NCBI GenBank assembly: GCA_036562565.1 | Contig: DATCJY010000011.1 | Span: 62,001-126,000 of the forward strand | Length of the DNA: 64,000 nt | Direction: 5' to 3' | Source of the DNA: DATCJY01 sp036562565 | GTDB lineage: Bacteria > Bacteroidota > Bacteroidia > Flavobacteriales_D > Sanyastnellaceae | Shown here: piece by piece, positions 7,349 through 17,062 of the stretch | How positions within the stretch are numbered: position 1 is the first letter of the stretch | How the letters are laid out: each line of letters begins with the position of its first letter | Position numbers and translations under genes: made by a program | The notes under the pieces: generated by a model | Databases searched by the model: none | Seen by the model: the letters and a program-made list of their open reading frames with translations, nothing else | Told to the model about the DNA's origin: nothing

Positions 7349-10300
7349 ATGAATATATCAGAATTGAGTCTCAAAAGGCCTGTATTCGCAATGGTTTGCA
7401 GCATTGTGATTTTGATCTTTGGAGGCGTATCGTATAAGCTTTTGAGTCTTCGTGAATACCCCGCGATAGACCCACCGATTATCACCGTTCGAACCAACTA
7501 TACCGGTGCCAACTCGGATATTATCGAGACTCAGATTACTGAGCCGCTCGAAAAAGCCATCAACGGTATCCAAGGTATCCGCACCATTTCGTCATCGAGT
7601 AACCTTGGTAACAGCATGATTACCGTTGAGTTCAACCTCGATGTAGATTTAGATGCTGCAGCAAGTGACGTTCGCGACAAGGTGAGCCAAGCATTGCGCA
7701 ACCTACCGGCCGATATCGATGCTCCACCGGTAGTTTCCAAAGCCGATGCAAGCTCCGATGTCATTCTCATCCTCGCGGTGCAAAGTACCGAGCGCTCTGT
7801 TCTTGAGCTCAGCGACTTCGCAGAAAACGTATTGCTTGAGCGCTTGCAAACCATTCCTGAAGTGAGTGGTGTAAATATTTTCGGTCAGCGCAAATACGCC
7901 ATGCGTATCTACTATAAACCTGACCGCATGAATGCATATGGCATTACCTTAAGCGATGTCAGCCAAGCCATCCAACGCGAAAACGTTGAGCTTCCGGGTG
8001 GTAAAGTATATGGCGACCACACCGAGCTGGTTGTTAGAACGGTTGGTCGGCTTACAACAGAAGACGATTTCCGCAACCTTATTCTCCGACAAGACGAGCA
8101 CGGAATTGTGCGCCTCGGAGATGTTGCAGAAGTCGTATTGGGACAAGAAAACGAAGAAGTAGGCTTCCGTCTTAACGGATTTAACTCGGTATCATGCGGT
8201 ATTGCTCCTCAACCCGGTGCGAACTACATCAATATTGCTGATGAGTTCTATAAACGTCTTGAAGAAATCAAGCAGCAAAAAGGATTTGAAGACATCATCT
8301 TCACTGTTGTATTTGACAGTACCACCAACGTGCGCAACGCGTTGAAAGAAGTGGAAGAAACGTTACTGATTGCCATCATGCTGGTGGTGTTGGTGGTGTA
8401 TTTCTTCTTCCGCAACTGGTCCATCGCTTTGCGCCCACTCATCGATATTCCTGTATCGCTGGTGGGAGCATTCTTCATCATGTACATCTGTGGCTTCTCC
8501 ATCAATGTATTGACATTGCTTGGTATCGTACTTGCCACTGGTCTTGTGGTGGATGACGGTATTGTGGTAACGGAAAACATTTACCGCAAACTCGAAAGCG
8601 GAATGCCCATTCGAAAGGCTGCGCGAGAAGGTTCCGTGGAAATATTCTTTGCGATTATCTCCACTTCCATTTCCATTGCGGTGGTGTTCTTGCCCATCAT
8701 CTTCATTCAAGGTTTCGTGGGTAGTTTGTTCAAGGAGTTCGGTATTGTAGTAGCCGGAGCGGTATTGATTTCAGCATTTGTATCGCTCACTCTGACGCCC
8801 GTGCTCAACGTGATGATGACTAAAAAGAACCACAAGCCAAGTTGGTTCTATGTGAAGACCGAGCCCTTCTTCCAAAAACTCGAAAACGGTTATAAAAATT
8901 CGTTGACCAAGTTCATGCGCAAACGTGGAGTTGCTTGGGGAATCATCGTGCTCTGTTTAGGTTTAATGGTTGTGAGCTATAAGAATCTCCAATCAGAACT
9001 AGCACCGATTGAAGACCGCAACCAGTTCCGCTTCAACGTTACTGCTGCTGAGGGAACATCATTCGACTACATGGACAACTACATAAAGAGCCTCGCGGAT
9101 TACTTCTATGACAGTATCCCTGAGAGAAAAATGGTGTTCGCGGCCACGAGTCCGAGCTGGGGTTCGGGGGCAGTAAATACGGGTTTTGGCCGTGTGATAC
9201 TTGTAGATAAAGATGAACGAGAATTGACACAGCAACAAATTGTGAACCGCACGAACAAGGAGATTGCGCGTTTCAACGACAGCCGCGCATTCCTGATCCA
9301 AGAACAAACCATCAGCGTGGGTATGGGCTCGCGCGGTGCATTGCCGGTTCAGTTCGTTCTACAAAACCTCGATTTGAAAAAACTCGAAGAGGTATTGCCG
9401 AAATTTCTCGCTGAAGCCCGTCAGGATCCAACCTTCCAAAATGTGGATGCGAACCTCAAATTCAACAAACCCGAGCTTCAGATTTTCATTGACCGGATGA
9501 AGGCCAAAGACCTTGGTGTAAGCGCACTGGATATTGCACAGGCATTGCAAAGCGCACTCAGTGGTGGTCGTATGGGATACTTCACGATGAATGGTAAGCA
9601 ATACCAAATCATTGGCCAGATGGAGCGTTCAGACCGTGATAACCCGACCGACCTCAACAACATTTACGTGCGCAACAACCGCGGTGAGATGATTCCTTTG
9701 AGCAGTGTTGTGAAAATGGAAGAAAGCAGCAGTCCACCACAGCTCTATCACCACAACCGTTACAAATCCGCCACTATTTCGGCAGCATTGGCTGAAGGCA
9801 AAACAATAGGTGACGGAATTGCTTCCATGGAACGTATTGCCGACAAACTTTTGGACGATACCTTCTCCACCGACCTCACAGGTCCATCACGCGACTTTGC
9901 CGAAAGTTCTTCCAATACGGCTTTCGCATTCTTGCTTGCCATTGTATTGATTTACCTTGTATTGTCTGCCCAGTTCGAAAGTTTCATCGATCCATTCACC
10001 ATCTTGATGACCGTGCCACTTGCGATTGCAGGAGCGTTGTTATCACTTTGGTTAACGGGCAATACCATCAACATCTTCTCAGAGATTGGTATCATCATGC
10101 TCGTGGGATTGGTAACCAAGAACGGTATCCTTATTGTGGAATTTGCGAATCAAAAACAAGAAGCAGGTGAAGAGAAACTCACCGCAGTGATAGATGCAGC
10201 AACACAAAGGATGCGTCCTATCTTGATGACCAGCCTTGCCACAGCACTGGGAGCTGTACCTATCGCGATATCATTTGGCGCTGCTGCTACGAGCCGCATT

Positions 10301-10423
10301 CCGCTTGGGGTTGTTATCGTGGGAGGTATCATGTTCTCATTGATACTAACGCTTTACGTTATTCCAGCTATCTACTCTTATCTCTCATCCTCCAAAAGAT
10401 TTCAGAAACATGAAGATGAATAA
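7349..10423 (+). CDS. RND efflux pump permease (HAE1/AcrB family)
   Basis: This 1024-residue inner-membrane transporter uses the proton gradient to expel hydrophobic compounds. It has the usual twelve-helix plan: one N-terminal helix (KRPVFAMVCSIVILIFGG), a large periplasmic loop, six helices (about 335-550), a second loop, and five C-terminal helices. The paired aspartates of the proton relay are present in helix 4 (GLVVDDGIVVTEN), and the helix-10 lysine is present in VGLVTKNGILIVEF. Length and motifs fit the AcrB/MexB class and argue against the heavy-metal CusA class. It is followed by a 14-nt overlap with the TolC-like gene. Confidence 0.95.
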   Translation: MNISELSLKRPVFAMVCSIVILIFGGVSYKLLSLREYPAIDPPIITVRTNYTGANSDIIETQITEPLEKAINGIQGIRTISSSSNLGNSMITVEFNLDVDLDAAASDVRDKVSQALRNLPADIDAPPVVSKADASSDVILILAVQSTERSVLELSDFAENVLLERLQTIPEVSGVNIFGQRKYAMRIYYKPDRMNAYGITLSDVSQAIQRENVELPGGKVYGDHTELVVRTVGRLTTEDDFRNLILRQDEHGIVRLGDVAEVVLGQENEEVGFRLNGFNSVSCGIAPQPGANYINIADEFYKRLEEIKQQKGFEDIIFTVVFDSTTNVRNALKEVEETLLIAIMLVVLVVYFFFRNWSIALRPLIDIPVSLVGAFFIMYICGFSINVLTLLGIVLATGLVVDDGIVVTENIYRKLESGMPIRKAAREGSVEIFFAIISTSISIAVVFLPIIFIQGFVGSLFKEFGIVVAGAVLISAFVSLTLTPVLNVMMTKKNHKPSWFYVKTEPFFQKLENGYKNSLTKFMRKRGVAWGIIVLCLGLMVVSYKNLQSELAPIEDRNQFRFNVTAAEGTSFDYMDNYIKSLADYFYDSIPERKMVFAATSPSWGSGAVNTGFGRVILVDKDERELTQQQIVNRTNKEIARFNDSRAFLIQEQTISVGMGSRGALPVQFVLQNLDLKKLEEVLPKFLAEARQDPTFQNVDANLKFNKPELQIFIDRMKAKDLGVSALDIAQALQSALSGGRMGYFTMNGKQYQIIGQMERSDRDNPTDLNNIYVRNNRGEMIPLSSVVKMEESSSPPQLYHHNRYKSATISAALAEGKTIGDGIASMERIADKLLDDTFSTDLTGPSRDFAESSSNTAFAFLLAIVLIYLVLSAQFESFIDPFTILMTVPLAIAGALLSLWLTGNTINIFSEIGIIMLVGLVTKNGILIVEFANQKQEAGEEKLTAVIDAATQRMRPILMTSLATALGAVPIAISFGAAATSRIPLGVVIVGGIMFSLILTLYVIPAIYSYLSSSKRFQKHEDE

Positions 10424-11720
10424 AACCATTTTGTTGCTGGCCATTGTTTTGTTGCACACTCATGGTGCACTGGCACAAGGTGGAGTATTGACACTGAATG
10501 ATGCCATAGACAGAGCCCTCAAAGAAGGCTTTCAAATAGAGATTGCTCGCAACGATTTGGAGATTGCACAGAACAATAACCACGCAGGAAATGCCGGCAT
10601 GTTGCCCACCGTCCGTTTGAATGTGAGTGACAACCCTTCTGTGAGCAATATCCATCAAGAACTCGTGAACGGTACGGTTATCAAAAGCAACAATGTTGGT
10701 TCAAATGCATTCAGTGCCAACCTGCAGATAGGTTTCACATTGTTTGATGGCGGCAAAATGTTTGCTACACGTGAGCGCTATCGCGAGTTGGAGCGCATGG
10801 GTGAAACCAATCTGAAAGCCACCATTCAAAACACATTGAGCAATGTGATACAAGCTTATACCTATGCTGTAACACAACAGAAATATTTGCGTGTATTGGA
10901 GGAATTGCTCAGCGTAAGCGAGTCGCGCAAGAAATTGGTCGAAGCACAACAAGCATCAGGATTGGCCAACAACACCGATATATATCTCGCTCAATTGGAT
11001 GTGGACGCACGCAAACAAGCGATTGCTTCACAGCATGTAGCCATCAAAAATGCCATAGTTGCACTGAATGTATTGTTGAATTTTCCGGTTGATACAACTT
11101 ACCAATTGCAGTCTGAAATTGAAGTCAACAAAGCATTGGACAAAGCCACTTTGGAAAGTCAATTCACCAACAACCCTGAATATGTGTATGCTGAAAGTCA
11201 AACCAAGATAGCCTTGCAGATGCAGAAAGAAATGTCCGCTGCACGCTTGCCTCAAATCGGTTTGACAGCACAATACGGTTATACCCTTTCACAAAGTCAG
11301 GCAGGATTTTCATTGTTCAACCAGAACTACGGCCCTGCCGGTGTGATTACTTTGTCAGTGCCATTGTTCTCCGGCAATGTGAATGCCCGCAATTACAAGA
11401 ATGCAAAGCTTGAATACGAGAGTGCAAAAATTGAACAGGAACAAACCATTCTCACATTGCGCTCCCATTTTGAGCAGGCATGGATGACCTATTCCATTGC
11501 CCTTGAGCAAGTTGCAAACGATGAAAAGAGTGTAGCCACAGCACAGGAATATGTAAACCTCATGGAGCAACGCTACAACCTGGGACAAAGCACCGTTGTT
11601 GAGTTTCGGGAAGCACAGCGCAGCTTTGAAGAAACCAATTATCGTCTCATCACCAATCAATATTTGCTCAAACTCGCTGAGACCGACTTATTGCGCTTGA
11701 CCGGACAAATGGTGCGTTGA
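10410..11720 (+). CDS. TolC-like outer-membrane efflux protein
   Basis: This 436-residue protein has a signal peptide (about residues 1-22, ending in ALAQ) and two OEP repeats of long helices separated by strands. Each repeat carries the family pattern: LTLNDAIDRALKEGFQIEIARNDLE-type opening helices and a later YNLGQSTVVEFREAQRSFEE segment. It should form the trimeric outer-membrane channel for the upstream pump. Its start overlaps the end of the pump gene by 14 nt, so translation is probably coupled. An in-frame ATG two codons later (10416) could also be the start. Confidence 0.93.
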   Translation: MKMNKTILLLAIVLLHTHGALAQGGVLTLNDAIDRALKEGFQIEIARNDLEIAQNNNHAGNAGMLPTVRLNVSDNPSVSNIHQELVNGTVIKSNNVGSNAFSANLQIGFTLFDGGKMFATRERYRELERMGETNLKATIQNTLSNVIQAYTYAVTQQKYLRVLEELLSVSESRKKLVEAQQASGLANNTDIYLAQLDVDARKQAIASQHVAIKNAIVALNVLLNFPVDTTYQLQSEIEVNKALDKATLESQFTNNPEYVYAESQTKIALQMQKEMSAARLPQIGLTAQYGYTLSQSQAGFSLFNQNYGPAGVITLSVPLFSGNVNARNYKNAKLEYESAKIEQEQTILTLRSHFEQAWMTYSIALEQVANDEKSVATAQEYVNLMEQRYNLGQSTVVEFREAQRSFEETNYRLITNQYLLKLAETDLLRLTGQMVR

Positions 11721-11722
11721 TA

Positions 11723-12523
11723 TTATTTAAATGTAAACGCATCAGCATCCTTCAATACCGGGAACTTCTTTCTGAAATCTTCGAGATCTAGGCGTGAAAG
11801 TTCCATTGTTACAACTTCTTCTTTGGAAGGGGTCAGCTGGTGGATGTATTCGCCTTTGGGGTGGATGAAAGCTGAATCTCCTGAGTAAGGAAGGTTATTC
11901 CCATCTGTTCCCACACGGTTGACTGCCACGACATAAGCTTGGTTTTCGATAGCACGCGCAAGTAAGAGCTTCTTCCACGGCTCGCGTCTTACTTCCGGCC
12001 AGCTTGCCACATAGATGAGCACATCATATAGAGGTTCATCGTTTACGATGTGATTTCGACTCCAAACAGGAAAGCGCAAATCATAACAAATGAGCGGACA
12101 AATTTTCCAGCCTCTCCATTCTTCAATCAGCAATGAACTCCCACTCTGGTAATGTTCATGTTCACCGGCAAAGGTGAACGTATGACGCTTGTCGTATTTT
12201 GAATACCCACCATTAGGACGCACCCACAACAGGCGATTGTAATAACATCCCCGATCTTCAACCGAAACGCTTCCTGCCACCACTGCATTGAGTTTTGCAG
12301 CCCATTGGCGCATCCAATTCAATGTTTCCATCTTTTCTGCATCGAAATGTTCTGCAATTCTTTCAGTCTGCATGGAAAAACCGGTAGTAAACATTTCAGG
12401 CAGCACCACTAAATCCGTAGGAACATTGATGAGCCTTAAAAATGTATCCAGATGAGTACGCGATGCCGCGGCATCTTCCCAAATGGCCGAGGCTTGTATT
12501 ATAGTAACATTCAAATTGGACAT
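11723..12523 (-). CDS. Omega-amidase / nitrilase-family hydrolase (YafV-like)
   Basis: This 266-residue cytosolic carbon-nitrogen hydrolase carries the nitrilase catalytic triad E43 (LPEMFTTGF), K112 (KYDKRHTF) and C146 (ICYDLRFP). The EMFTTGF and CYDLRFPVW patterns are those of YafV/NIT2 omega-amidases, which hydrolyse alpha-ketoglutaramate or alpha-ketosuccinamate and help methionine salvage by removing transamination products. Another short-chain amidase function is possible. The gene ends 2 nt from the convergent TolC-like gene and has no terminator between them. Its promoter -7 element sits 4 nt before the ATG, which suggests a leaderless mRNA. Confidence 0.88.
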   Translation of the reverse strand: MSNLNVTIIQASAIWEDAAASRTHLDTFLRLINVPTDLVVLPEMFTTGFSMQTERIAEHFDAEKMETLNWMRQWAAKLNAVVAGSVSVEDRGCYYNRLLWVRPNGGYSKYDKRHTFTFAGEHEHYQSGSSLLIEEWRGWKICPLICYDLRFPVWSRNHIVNDEPLYDVLIYVASWPEVRREPWKKLLLARAIENQAYVVAVNRVGTDGNNLPYSGDSAFIHPKGEYIHQLTPSKEEVVTMELSRLDLEDFRKKFPVLKDADAFTFK

Positions 12524-12527
12524 GTCA

Positions 12528-12535
12528 CAAATCTA
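12528..12535 (-). promoter_or_regulatory. Promoter -7 element of the omega-amidase, abutting the start
   Basis: TAGATTTG on the minus strand matches TAnnTTTG exactly, and only 4 nt separate it from the ATG ending at 12523. Transcription from it should begin at or next to the start codon. Confidence 0.5.
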
Positions 12536-12669
12536 GGAAGGAATATGACCCCTAAAAACGCTCAGGCATAGAAGCCATCTGAAGTACATCAACATACAGT
12601 AACCAATCATGACAAGGTCATGACAGGATTATTTTGAAAAACACCCTATCCTCACCCATCTTCGCCCCC

Positions 12670-13344
12670 ATGGAAATAGTAAAGAGTCTTATTGATTTCA
12701 TCATGCACATTGATGAGCACCTCATCACCATGGTGAACGACTACGGAGTATGGGTGTATGCCATTTTGTTCCTTATCATATTTGTTGAAACCGGAGTGGT
12801 AGTCATGCCTTTTTTGCCCGGTGACTCATTGCTTTTTGCCGCTGGCATGTTAGCTGCCCAACCCAACGGACTCAATCTATGGTTGCTCATTGTTATCCTA
12901 CTCGTAGCCGCTATTGTTGGTGATTCATTGAATTATCTGATAGGTAAACAATTCGGTATGCGAGTCACCAAAGTGAGGCTCTTTGGCAAACAAATGGTGA
13001 AAGACGAGCACATTGATAAGACGAATTCTTTCTATGAGAAATACGGCAGCAAAACAATCGTAATAGCGCGCTTTGTACCCATTGTGAGAACCTTGGCTCC
13101 ATTCGTTGCAGGTATCGGACGTATGCATTACAAAACCTTTATCACCTACAATGTTATTGGGGCATTGTTATGGGTTATCGGCATCACCTTGGCCGGTTAC
13201 TACTTAGGCAATACCCCGATTGTGCGCGACAACTTTGAGAAAGTAGTTTTCGGAATCATCTTCGTATCGCTACTGCCGGTGATTTGGCAATTCATCAAAG
13301 GCAAATTCTTCCAAAAAGAAACAACTGTTCAATCGGAGAAGTGA
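12670..13344 (+). CDS. DedA-family membrane protein
   Basis: This 224-residue integral membrane protein belongs to the DedA/VTT (SNARE-associated) family, now seen as lipid flippases or scramblases affecting envelope homeostasis. Family motifs are visible: VETGVVVMPFLPGDSLLFAAG in the first conserved block, GDSLNYLIGKQFG in the second, and RFVPIVRTLAPFVAGIGRM in the re-entrant region with its conserved arginines. About five hydrophobic segments are seen. The ATG at 12670 is preferred; the frame from 12634 adds 12 residues outside the family. The TGA stop overlaps the GTG start of aroE, so the two genes are translationally coupled. Confidence 0.92.
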   Translation: MEIVKSLIDFIMHIDEHLITMVNDYGVWVYAILFLIIFVETGVVVMPFLPGDSLLFAAGMLAAQPNGLNLWLLIVILLVAAIVGDSLNYLIGKQFGMRVTKVRLFGKQMVKDEHIDKTNSFYEKYGSKTIVIARFVPIVRTLAPFVAGIGRMHYKTFITYNVIGALLWVIGITLAGYYLGNTPIVRDNFEKVVFGIIFVSLLPVIWQFIKGKFFQKETTVQSEK

Positions 13345-14075
13345 AAAAGTACGGACTCATCGGTTACCCGCTCACCCATTCTTTTTCTCAGAAATACTTC
13401 AGGGAAAAATTTGAGCGCGAACACATTGCGGATTGTGATTACCTCAATTTCCCATTGGAATCCATTGAGCAATTTCCTTCCTTGCTCCAGGAGCATCCCG
13501 AATTGTGCGGACTCAATGTGACCATTCCATACAAGGAGAAAGTCATTAGCTATCTGGATGAGTTAGACACCACTGCTTCTGATACCGGGGCCGTTAATTG
13601 CATAAAGATTCAGGATGCAAAACGAATTGGCTACAACACCGATACCTATGGCTTTGAGATGAGTATCAAACCTTTTCTTGAAAACAAGTACGAACGTGCG
13701 TTGATTCTCGGAACCGGAGGAGCATCCAAAGCCGTAGCCTATGTATTGAAGAAATGGAACATCGCTTTTCATTACGCCACGCGCACACCTTCAGCAGCGA
13801 ATCATTTGTCTTATAACGATCTGAATGCGGGGAACATTCAGTACTTCCCGCTCATCATCAACACCACTCCACTTGGCACTTTTCCCAATATAAACGAATG
13901 TCCTGAACTGCCTTATGAAGCACTCACGGAAAAGCACTTCTTATATGATCTTGTTTACAATCCTGCTGAGACACTCTTTTTAAAGAAAGGAAAAGCACAA
14001 GGAGCACACACCATGAACGGGCTCAAAATGCTTGAGTTGCAAGCCGAGAGAGGCTGGCAAATCTGGAATTCTTAA
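13341..14075 (+). CDS. aroE: Shikimate dehydrogenase
   Basis: This 244-residue enzyme reduces 3-dehydroshikimate with NADPH in aromatic amino-acid synthesis. The shikimate-binding serines lie in LTHSFSQ (S14, S16). The catalytic pair is K65 (NVTIPYKEKV) and D101 (YNTDTYGF), and the nucleotide loop GTGGASK spans 124-130. I chose the GTG at 13341 because the protein then opens directly with the family's YGLIGYPLTHS strand. This GTG overlaps the DedA stop in a GTGA arrangement. Length is short but usual for Bacteroidota AroE. No other aro genes are near. Confidence 0.93.
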   Translation: MKKYGLIGYPLTHSFSQKYFREKFEREHIADCDYLNFPLESIEQFPSLLQEHPELCGLNVTIPYKEKVISYLDELDTTASDTGAVNCIKIQDAKRIGYNTDTYGFEMSIKPFLENKYERALILGTGGASKAVAYVLKKWNIAFHYATRTPSAANHLSYNDLNAGNIQYFPLIINTTPLGTFPNINECPELPYEALTEKHFLYDLVYNPAETLFLKKGKAQGAHTMNGLKMLELQAERGWQIWNS

Positions 14076-14113
14076 GTGCTTCTTTGCTACCTTATAGAAT
14101 GCGCAGTTTTCAA

Positions 14114-14121
14114 TAAATTCG
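14114..14121 (+). promoter_or_regulatory. Promoter -7 element of the polysaccharide export operon
   Basis: TAAATTCG matches the TAnnTTCG form seen elsewhere in the window and lies 13 nt before the ATG at 14135, giving a leader of only a few bases. No -33 box is well placed. Confidence 0.35.
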
Positions 14122-14134
14122 CGGATTCTATCAT

Positions 14135-14971
14135 ATGTCGCAACGCATTGTAATTACACCCGATAACGCCAACAAGAACTACTGGAAAGACCTCTGGTCT
14201 TACCGTGGTCTGTTTTATTTTCTGGCTTGGCGAGATGTGAAGGTTCGGTATAAACAAACCGCGGTAGGAGTGGCATGGAGTGTCCTACGCCCGTTGCTCA
14301 CCATCGGCATCTTTTGGTTTATCGGTTGGTTGTTCAATCTTCCTGACGATGGGGTTCCGCGCATCCTGATGGTTACCGCAGCCACCTTGCCATGGCAGTT
14401 TTTCTCCACTGCTTTCAGTGAAAGTGCCGGCTCGCTCGTTGCCAACTCCAACCTTATGACAAAGGTTTACTTTCCGCGCATCATTGTGCCGGTGAGCACA
14501 GTCATCGTTTGTTTGATTGATTTTCTCATCTCCTTCGCAATACTTGTGGTTATCATGCTTGTATTGCAATTCAATCCGGGTTGGCAAATTTTGCTGCTAC
14601 CGCTGTTCTTGCTGTTTGCTACAGTAACGGCCATGGGAGCGGGATTGCTCATTGCAGCATTGAATGTAAAATACCGCGATTTCCGATACATCATTCCGTT
14701 TATCGTACAATTCGGTTTGTATATCTCTCCCGTTGCTTTCAGTAGTTCTGCCATTTTCGAGAGTGAAAAAATTCCAACTTGGATAAAATTTATCTATTCA
14801 CTCAACCCCATGGTGGGGGTGATAGACGGCTTCCGATGGTGCATCACCGGTGGGAATATTGTCATCAATCAACCGGCTTTCATCAGTTCGATTATCATAT
14901 CGCTTGTGATGTTGGTAGCCGGAGTACAATACTTCCGCAAAACAGAAAAAACGTTTGCAGACATTATTTAA
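14135..14971 (+). CDS. Polysaccharide ABC exporter permease (Wzm-like)
   Basis: This 278-residue protein is an ABC-2 permease with six predicted membrane helices. It carries the Wzm/TagG landmarks: an N-terminal amphipathic interface helix, RDVKVRYKQTAVGVAWSVLRPLL before the first membrane helix, and NVKYRDFRYIIPFIVQFGLYISP further on. It should form the inner-membrane channel that exports lipid-linked O-antigen or teichoic-like polysaccharide chains. The ATP-binding subunit follows after 12 nt. The adjacent glycosyltransferases support a role in surface polysaccharide export. Confidence 0.93.
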   Translation: MSQRIVITPDNANKNYWKDLWSYRGLFYFLAWRDVKVRYKQTAVGVAWSVLRPLLTIGIFWFIGWLFNLPDDGVPRILMVTAATLPWQFFSTAFSESAGSLVANSNLMTKVYFPRIIVPVSTVIVCLIDFLISFAILVVIMLVLQFNPGWQILLLPLFLLFATVTAMGAGLLIAALNVKYRDFRYIIPFIVQFGLYISPVAFSSSAIFESEKIPTWIKFIYSLNPMVGVIDGFRWCITGGNIVINQPAFISSIIISLVMLVAGVQYFRKTEKTFADII

Positions 14972-14983
14972 TTCCATCGCCAC

Positions 14984-16210
14984 GTGATTAAAGTAGAAAG
15001 TCTATCGAAAGAGTATGTACTTCGTCATCAGACGGCCAGTAACTACACGGCATTGCGCGATGTGATTACCGAACGTGCAAAGAATCTTTTAAGATCCGGC
15101 CCCAAGGAGACCAAAGAAAAATTCTTGGCACTCAACGATATCAGTTTTGAAATAAAAACCGGTGACCGAGTAGGCATTGTTGGTCGCAATGGTGCAGGAA
15201 AATCCACTTTGCTCAAAGTGCTATCGCGCATTGTTACGCCCACCAAAGGACGCATCACCATTGATGGACGTGTGGCCAGCCTGCTGGAAGTGGGTACCGG
15301 TTTCCATCCTGAGTTATCAGGAAGAGAAAACATCTTTCTCAACGGTGCCATCCTTGGCATGAGTAAGCAAGAGATCAAAGCGAAGTTTGATGAAATTGTT
15401 GCTTTCTCAGAAGTGGAGCGCTTTCTGGATACTCCTGTAAAGCGTTATTCATCCGGGATGTATGTAAGGCTTGCGTTTGCCGTAGCTGCGCATTTGGATC
15501 CGGAAGTACTGATTGTGGATGAAGTGCTTGCCGTTGGCGATGCGCAATTTCAAAAGAAATGTCTTGGCAAGATGGAAGACGTTTCCAAGAGTGGACGCAC
15601 GATTCTCTTTGTGAGTCACAACATGGAAGCTGTACAACGACTTTGCAACCATGGTCTTCTGCTTGAACGTGGACGCTTGGTGCATTCCGGCTCGATGGAA
15701 GAAACCATCAAAGAATACCTCGAGAATCGCACCAATGATGTAATGCGATTCGACCTCAGCAGGCACAAGTGTGAGATGCAGGGCTATGCAAAGGCTCATC
15801 AGTTGCGTGTGCTCAATGGGAAACATCAAGATGTCACCGAGCTAATCATTGGGGAACCTTACATCATCGAGATAGAACTTGAAATAATGCAACCAATTGA
15901 AAAATTTGTTGCAGCCATCGGCATATCAACATTACTCGGACAACCTATACGCACCACATGGTCTTATCCCAATGATATTCGTCCGGGCAAATACATCGCC
16001 CGATTTAATAGCGATGACATAGTACTCACAGGCGGACAATACAAATTGACTGTTGGGCTTTCTTCCCAAGGAAGAAACTTCCAATACATTGATGAAGCGG
16101 GTGAACTAGTGATATCAGAAGTAAGTGCATTTGCAGACAACCCTCAAATCATCAACACCAAGAGTGGATTGCTCATTAACCAATTCCCTGTAGAGATTGT
16201 TCCCATGTGA
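14984..16210 (+). CDS. Polysaccharide ABC exporter ATPase with C-terminal carbohydrate-binding domain (Wzt-like)
   Basis: This 408-residue protein starts at a GTG. The ATPase half has Walker A (GRNGAGKST) at 67-75, the signature YSSGM at 155-159 and Walker B (VLIVDE) at 175-180. The region from about 250 to the end is a beta-rich extension like the Wzt C-terminal domain. In known systems that domain binds the modified end of the finished glycan and so couples chain termination to export. This points to an ABC-dependent pathway with terminal capping, as opposed to Wzx/Wzy. No separate capping methyltransferase or kinase is seen in the locus. Confidence 0.92.
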   Translation: MIKVESLSKEYVLRHQTASNYTALRDVITERAKNLLRSGPKETKEKFLALNDISFEIKTGDRVGIVGRNGAGKSTLLKVLSRIVTPTKGRITIDGRVASLLEVGTGFHPELSGRENIFLNGAILGMSKQEIKAKFDEIVAFSEVERFLDTPVKRYSSGMYVRLAFAVAAHLDPEVLIVDEVLAVGDAQFQKKCLGKMEDVSKSGRTILFVSHNMEAVQRLCNHGLLLERGRLVHSGSMEETIKEYLENRTNDVMRFDLSRHKCEMQGYAKAHQLRVLNGKHQDVTELIIGEPYIIEIELEIMQPIEKFVAAIGISTLLGQPIRTTWSYPNDIRPGKYIARFNSDDIVLTGGQYKLTVGLSSQGRNFQYIDEAGELVISEVSAFADNPQIINTKSGLLINQFPVEIVPM

Positions 16211-16256
16211 GCAACCTGACTTAACGGAAGAACCAATCATACAAGACTTTCATTAA

Positions 16257-17060
16257 ATGAAAACCGTCAGTGTCATCATCCCGAACTACAACCGCGCGCA
16301 GGATTTGCTGGCCGCAGTAATGAGTGTGCTGGCACAGACCTATCCTGTTTTGGAAGTGATAGTTTGTGATGATGGATCCACCGATAATGGCAAAGAGTTA
16401 ATCACCGCACTTAACGATTCCCGCGTTCAATGGCTTGATTGCGGTAAGAATGGAATGCCATCAATTCCACGCAACAAGGGCATTGCACAATCCAAGGGTG
16501 AATGGTTGGCTTTCCTTGACAATGATGATGCGTGGCATCCCGAAAAACTCGCCAAACAAATGGATGCGTTGGAAAAAACCAGATTGCTCGCTTCCTCTAC
16601 CAATGCTTATCGAATCAACCATGAAGGGAAAAATCTTGGAGTACTGCATAGCCATGCCCTACCGGCTGTGCTCACGATGGATGAACTCATTCATATCAAT
16701 TGGGTGATATGCAGCTCAGCCATCATTCATTGTTCGTTGTTGGACAAGGTCATCGGGTTTCCTGAATCTCCTACCCTGCGGGCATTGGAAGACTATGCCT
16801 TGTGGTTACGCGTGGCCAGCATCACCTCATTTGCTTATGTAGATGAAGCCCTTGTCAACTATAAAGATTTGCCACAACAAAGTATCCGTGCCAATGATGA
16901 TGGAAAGTATATCCAACGCGAACGCATCTTTGATAACTTCTATCGCTGGTGTCAATCAACCCAAATGAGCGAAGAGTTGACTAAGCGTGCTCGCAAAATG
17001 GTTCGCCATGCGATGCGACATAACGGCAAAAGCATTTTTGAACGACTTCGATACAAATAA
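16257..17060 (+). CDS. Family 2 glycosyltransferase
   Basis: This 267-residue GT-A enzyme opens with the GT2 strand SVIIPNYNRA. It has the nucleotide-binding CDDGSTDN at 37-43 and a DxD metal site in LDNDDAW (88-91). A helical C-terminal part follows, without membrane segments. It should add a sugar from a nucleotide donor to the growing glycan on the cytoplasmic face. Donor and acceptor cannot be deduced. It lies 46 nt after the exporter ATPase and 2 nt before the next glycosyltransferase, in the same transcription unit. Confidence 0.9.
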   Translation: MKTVSVIIPNYNRAQDLLAAVMSVLAQTYPVLEVIVCDDGSTDNGKELITALNDSRVQWLDCGKNGMPSIPRNKGIAQSKGEWLAFLDNDDAWHPEKLAKQMDALEKTRLLASSTNAYRINHEGKNLGVLHSHALPAVLTMDELIHINWVICSSAIIHCSLLDKVIGFPESPTLRALEDYALWLRVASITSFAYVDEALVNYKDLPQQSIRANDDGKYIQRERIFDNFYRWCQSTQMSEELTKRARKMVRHAMRHNGKSIFERLRYK

Positions 17061-17062
17061 TC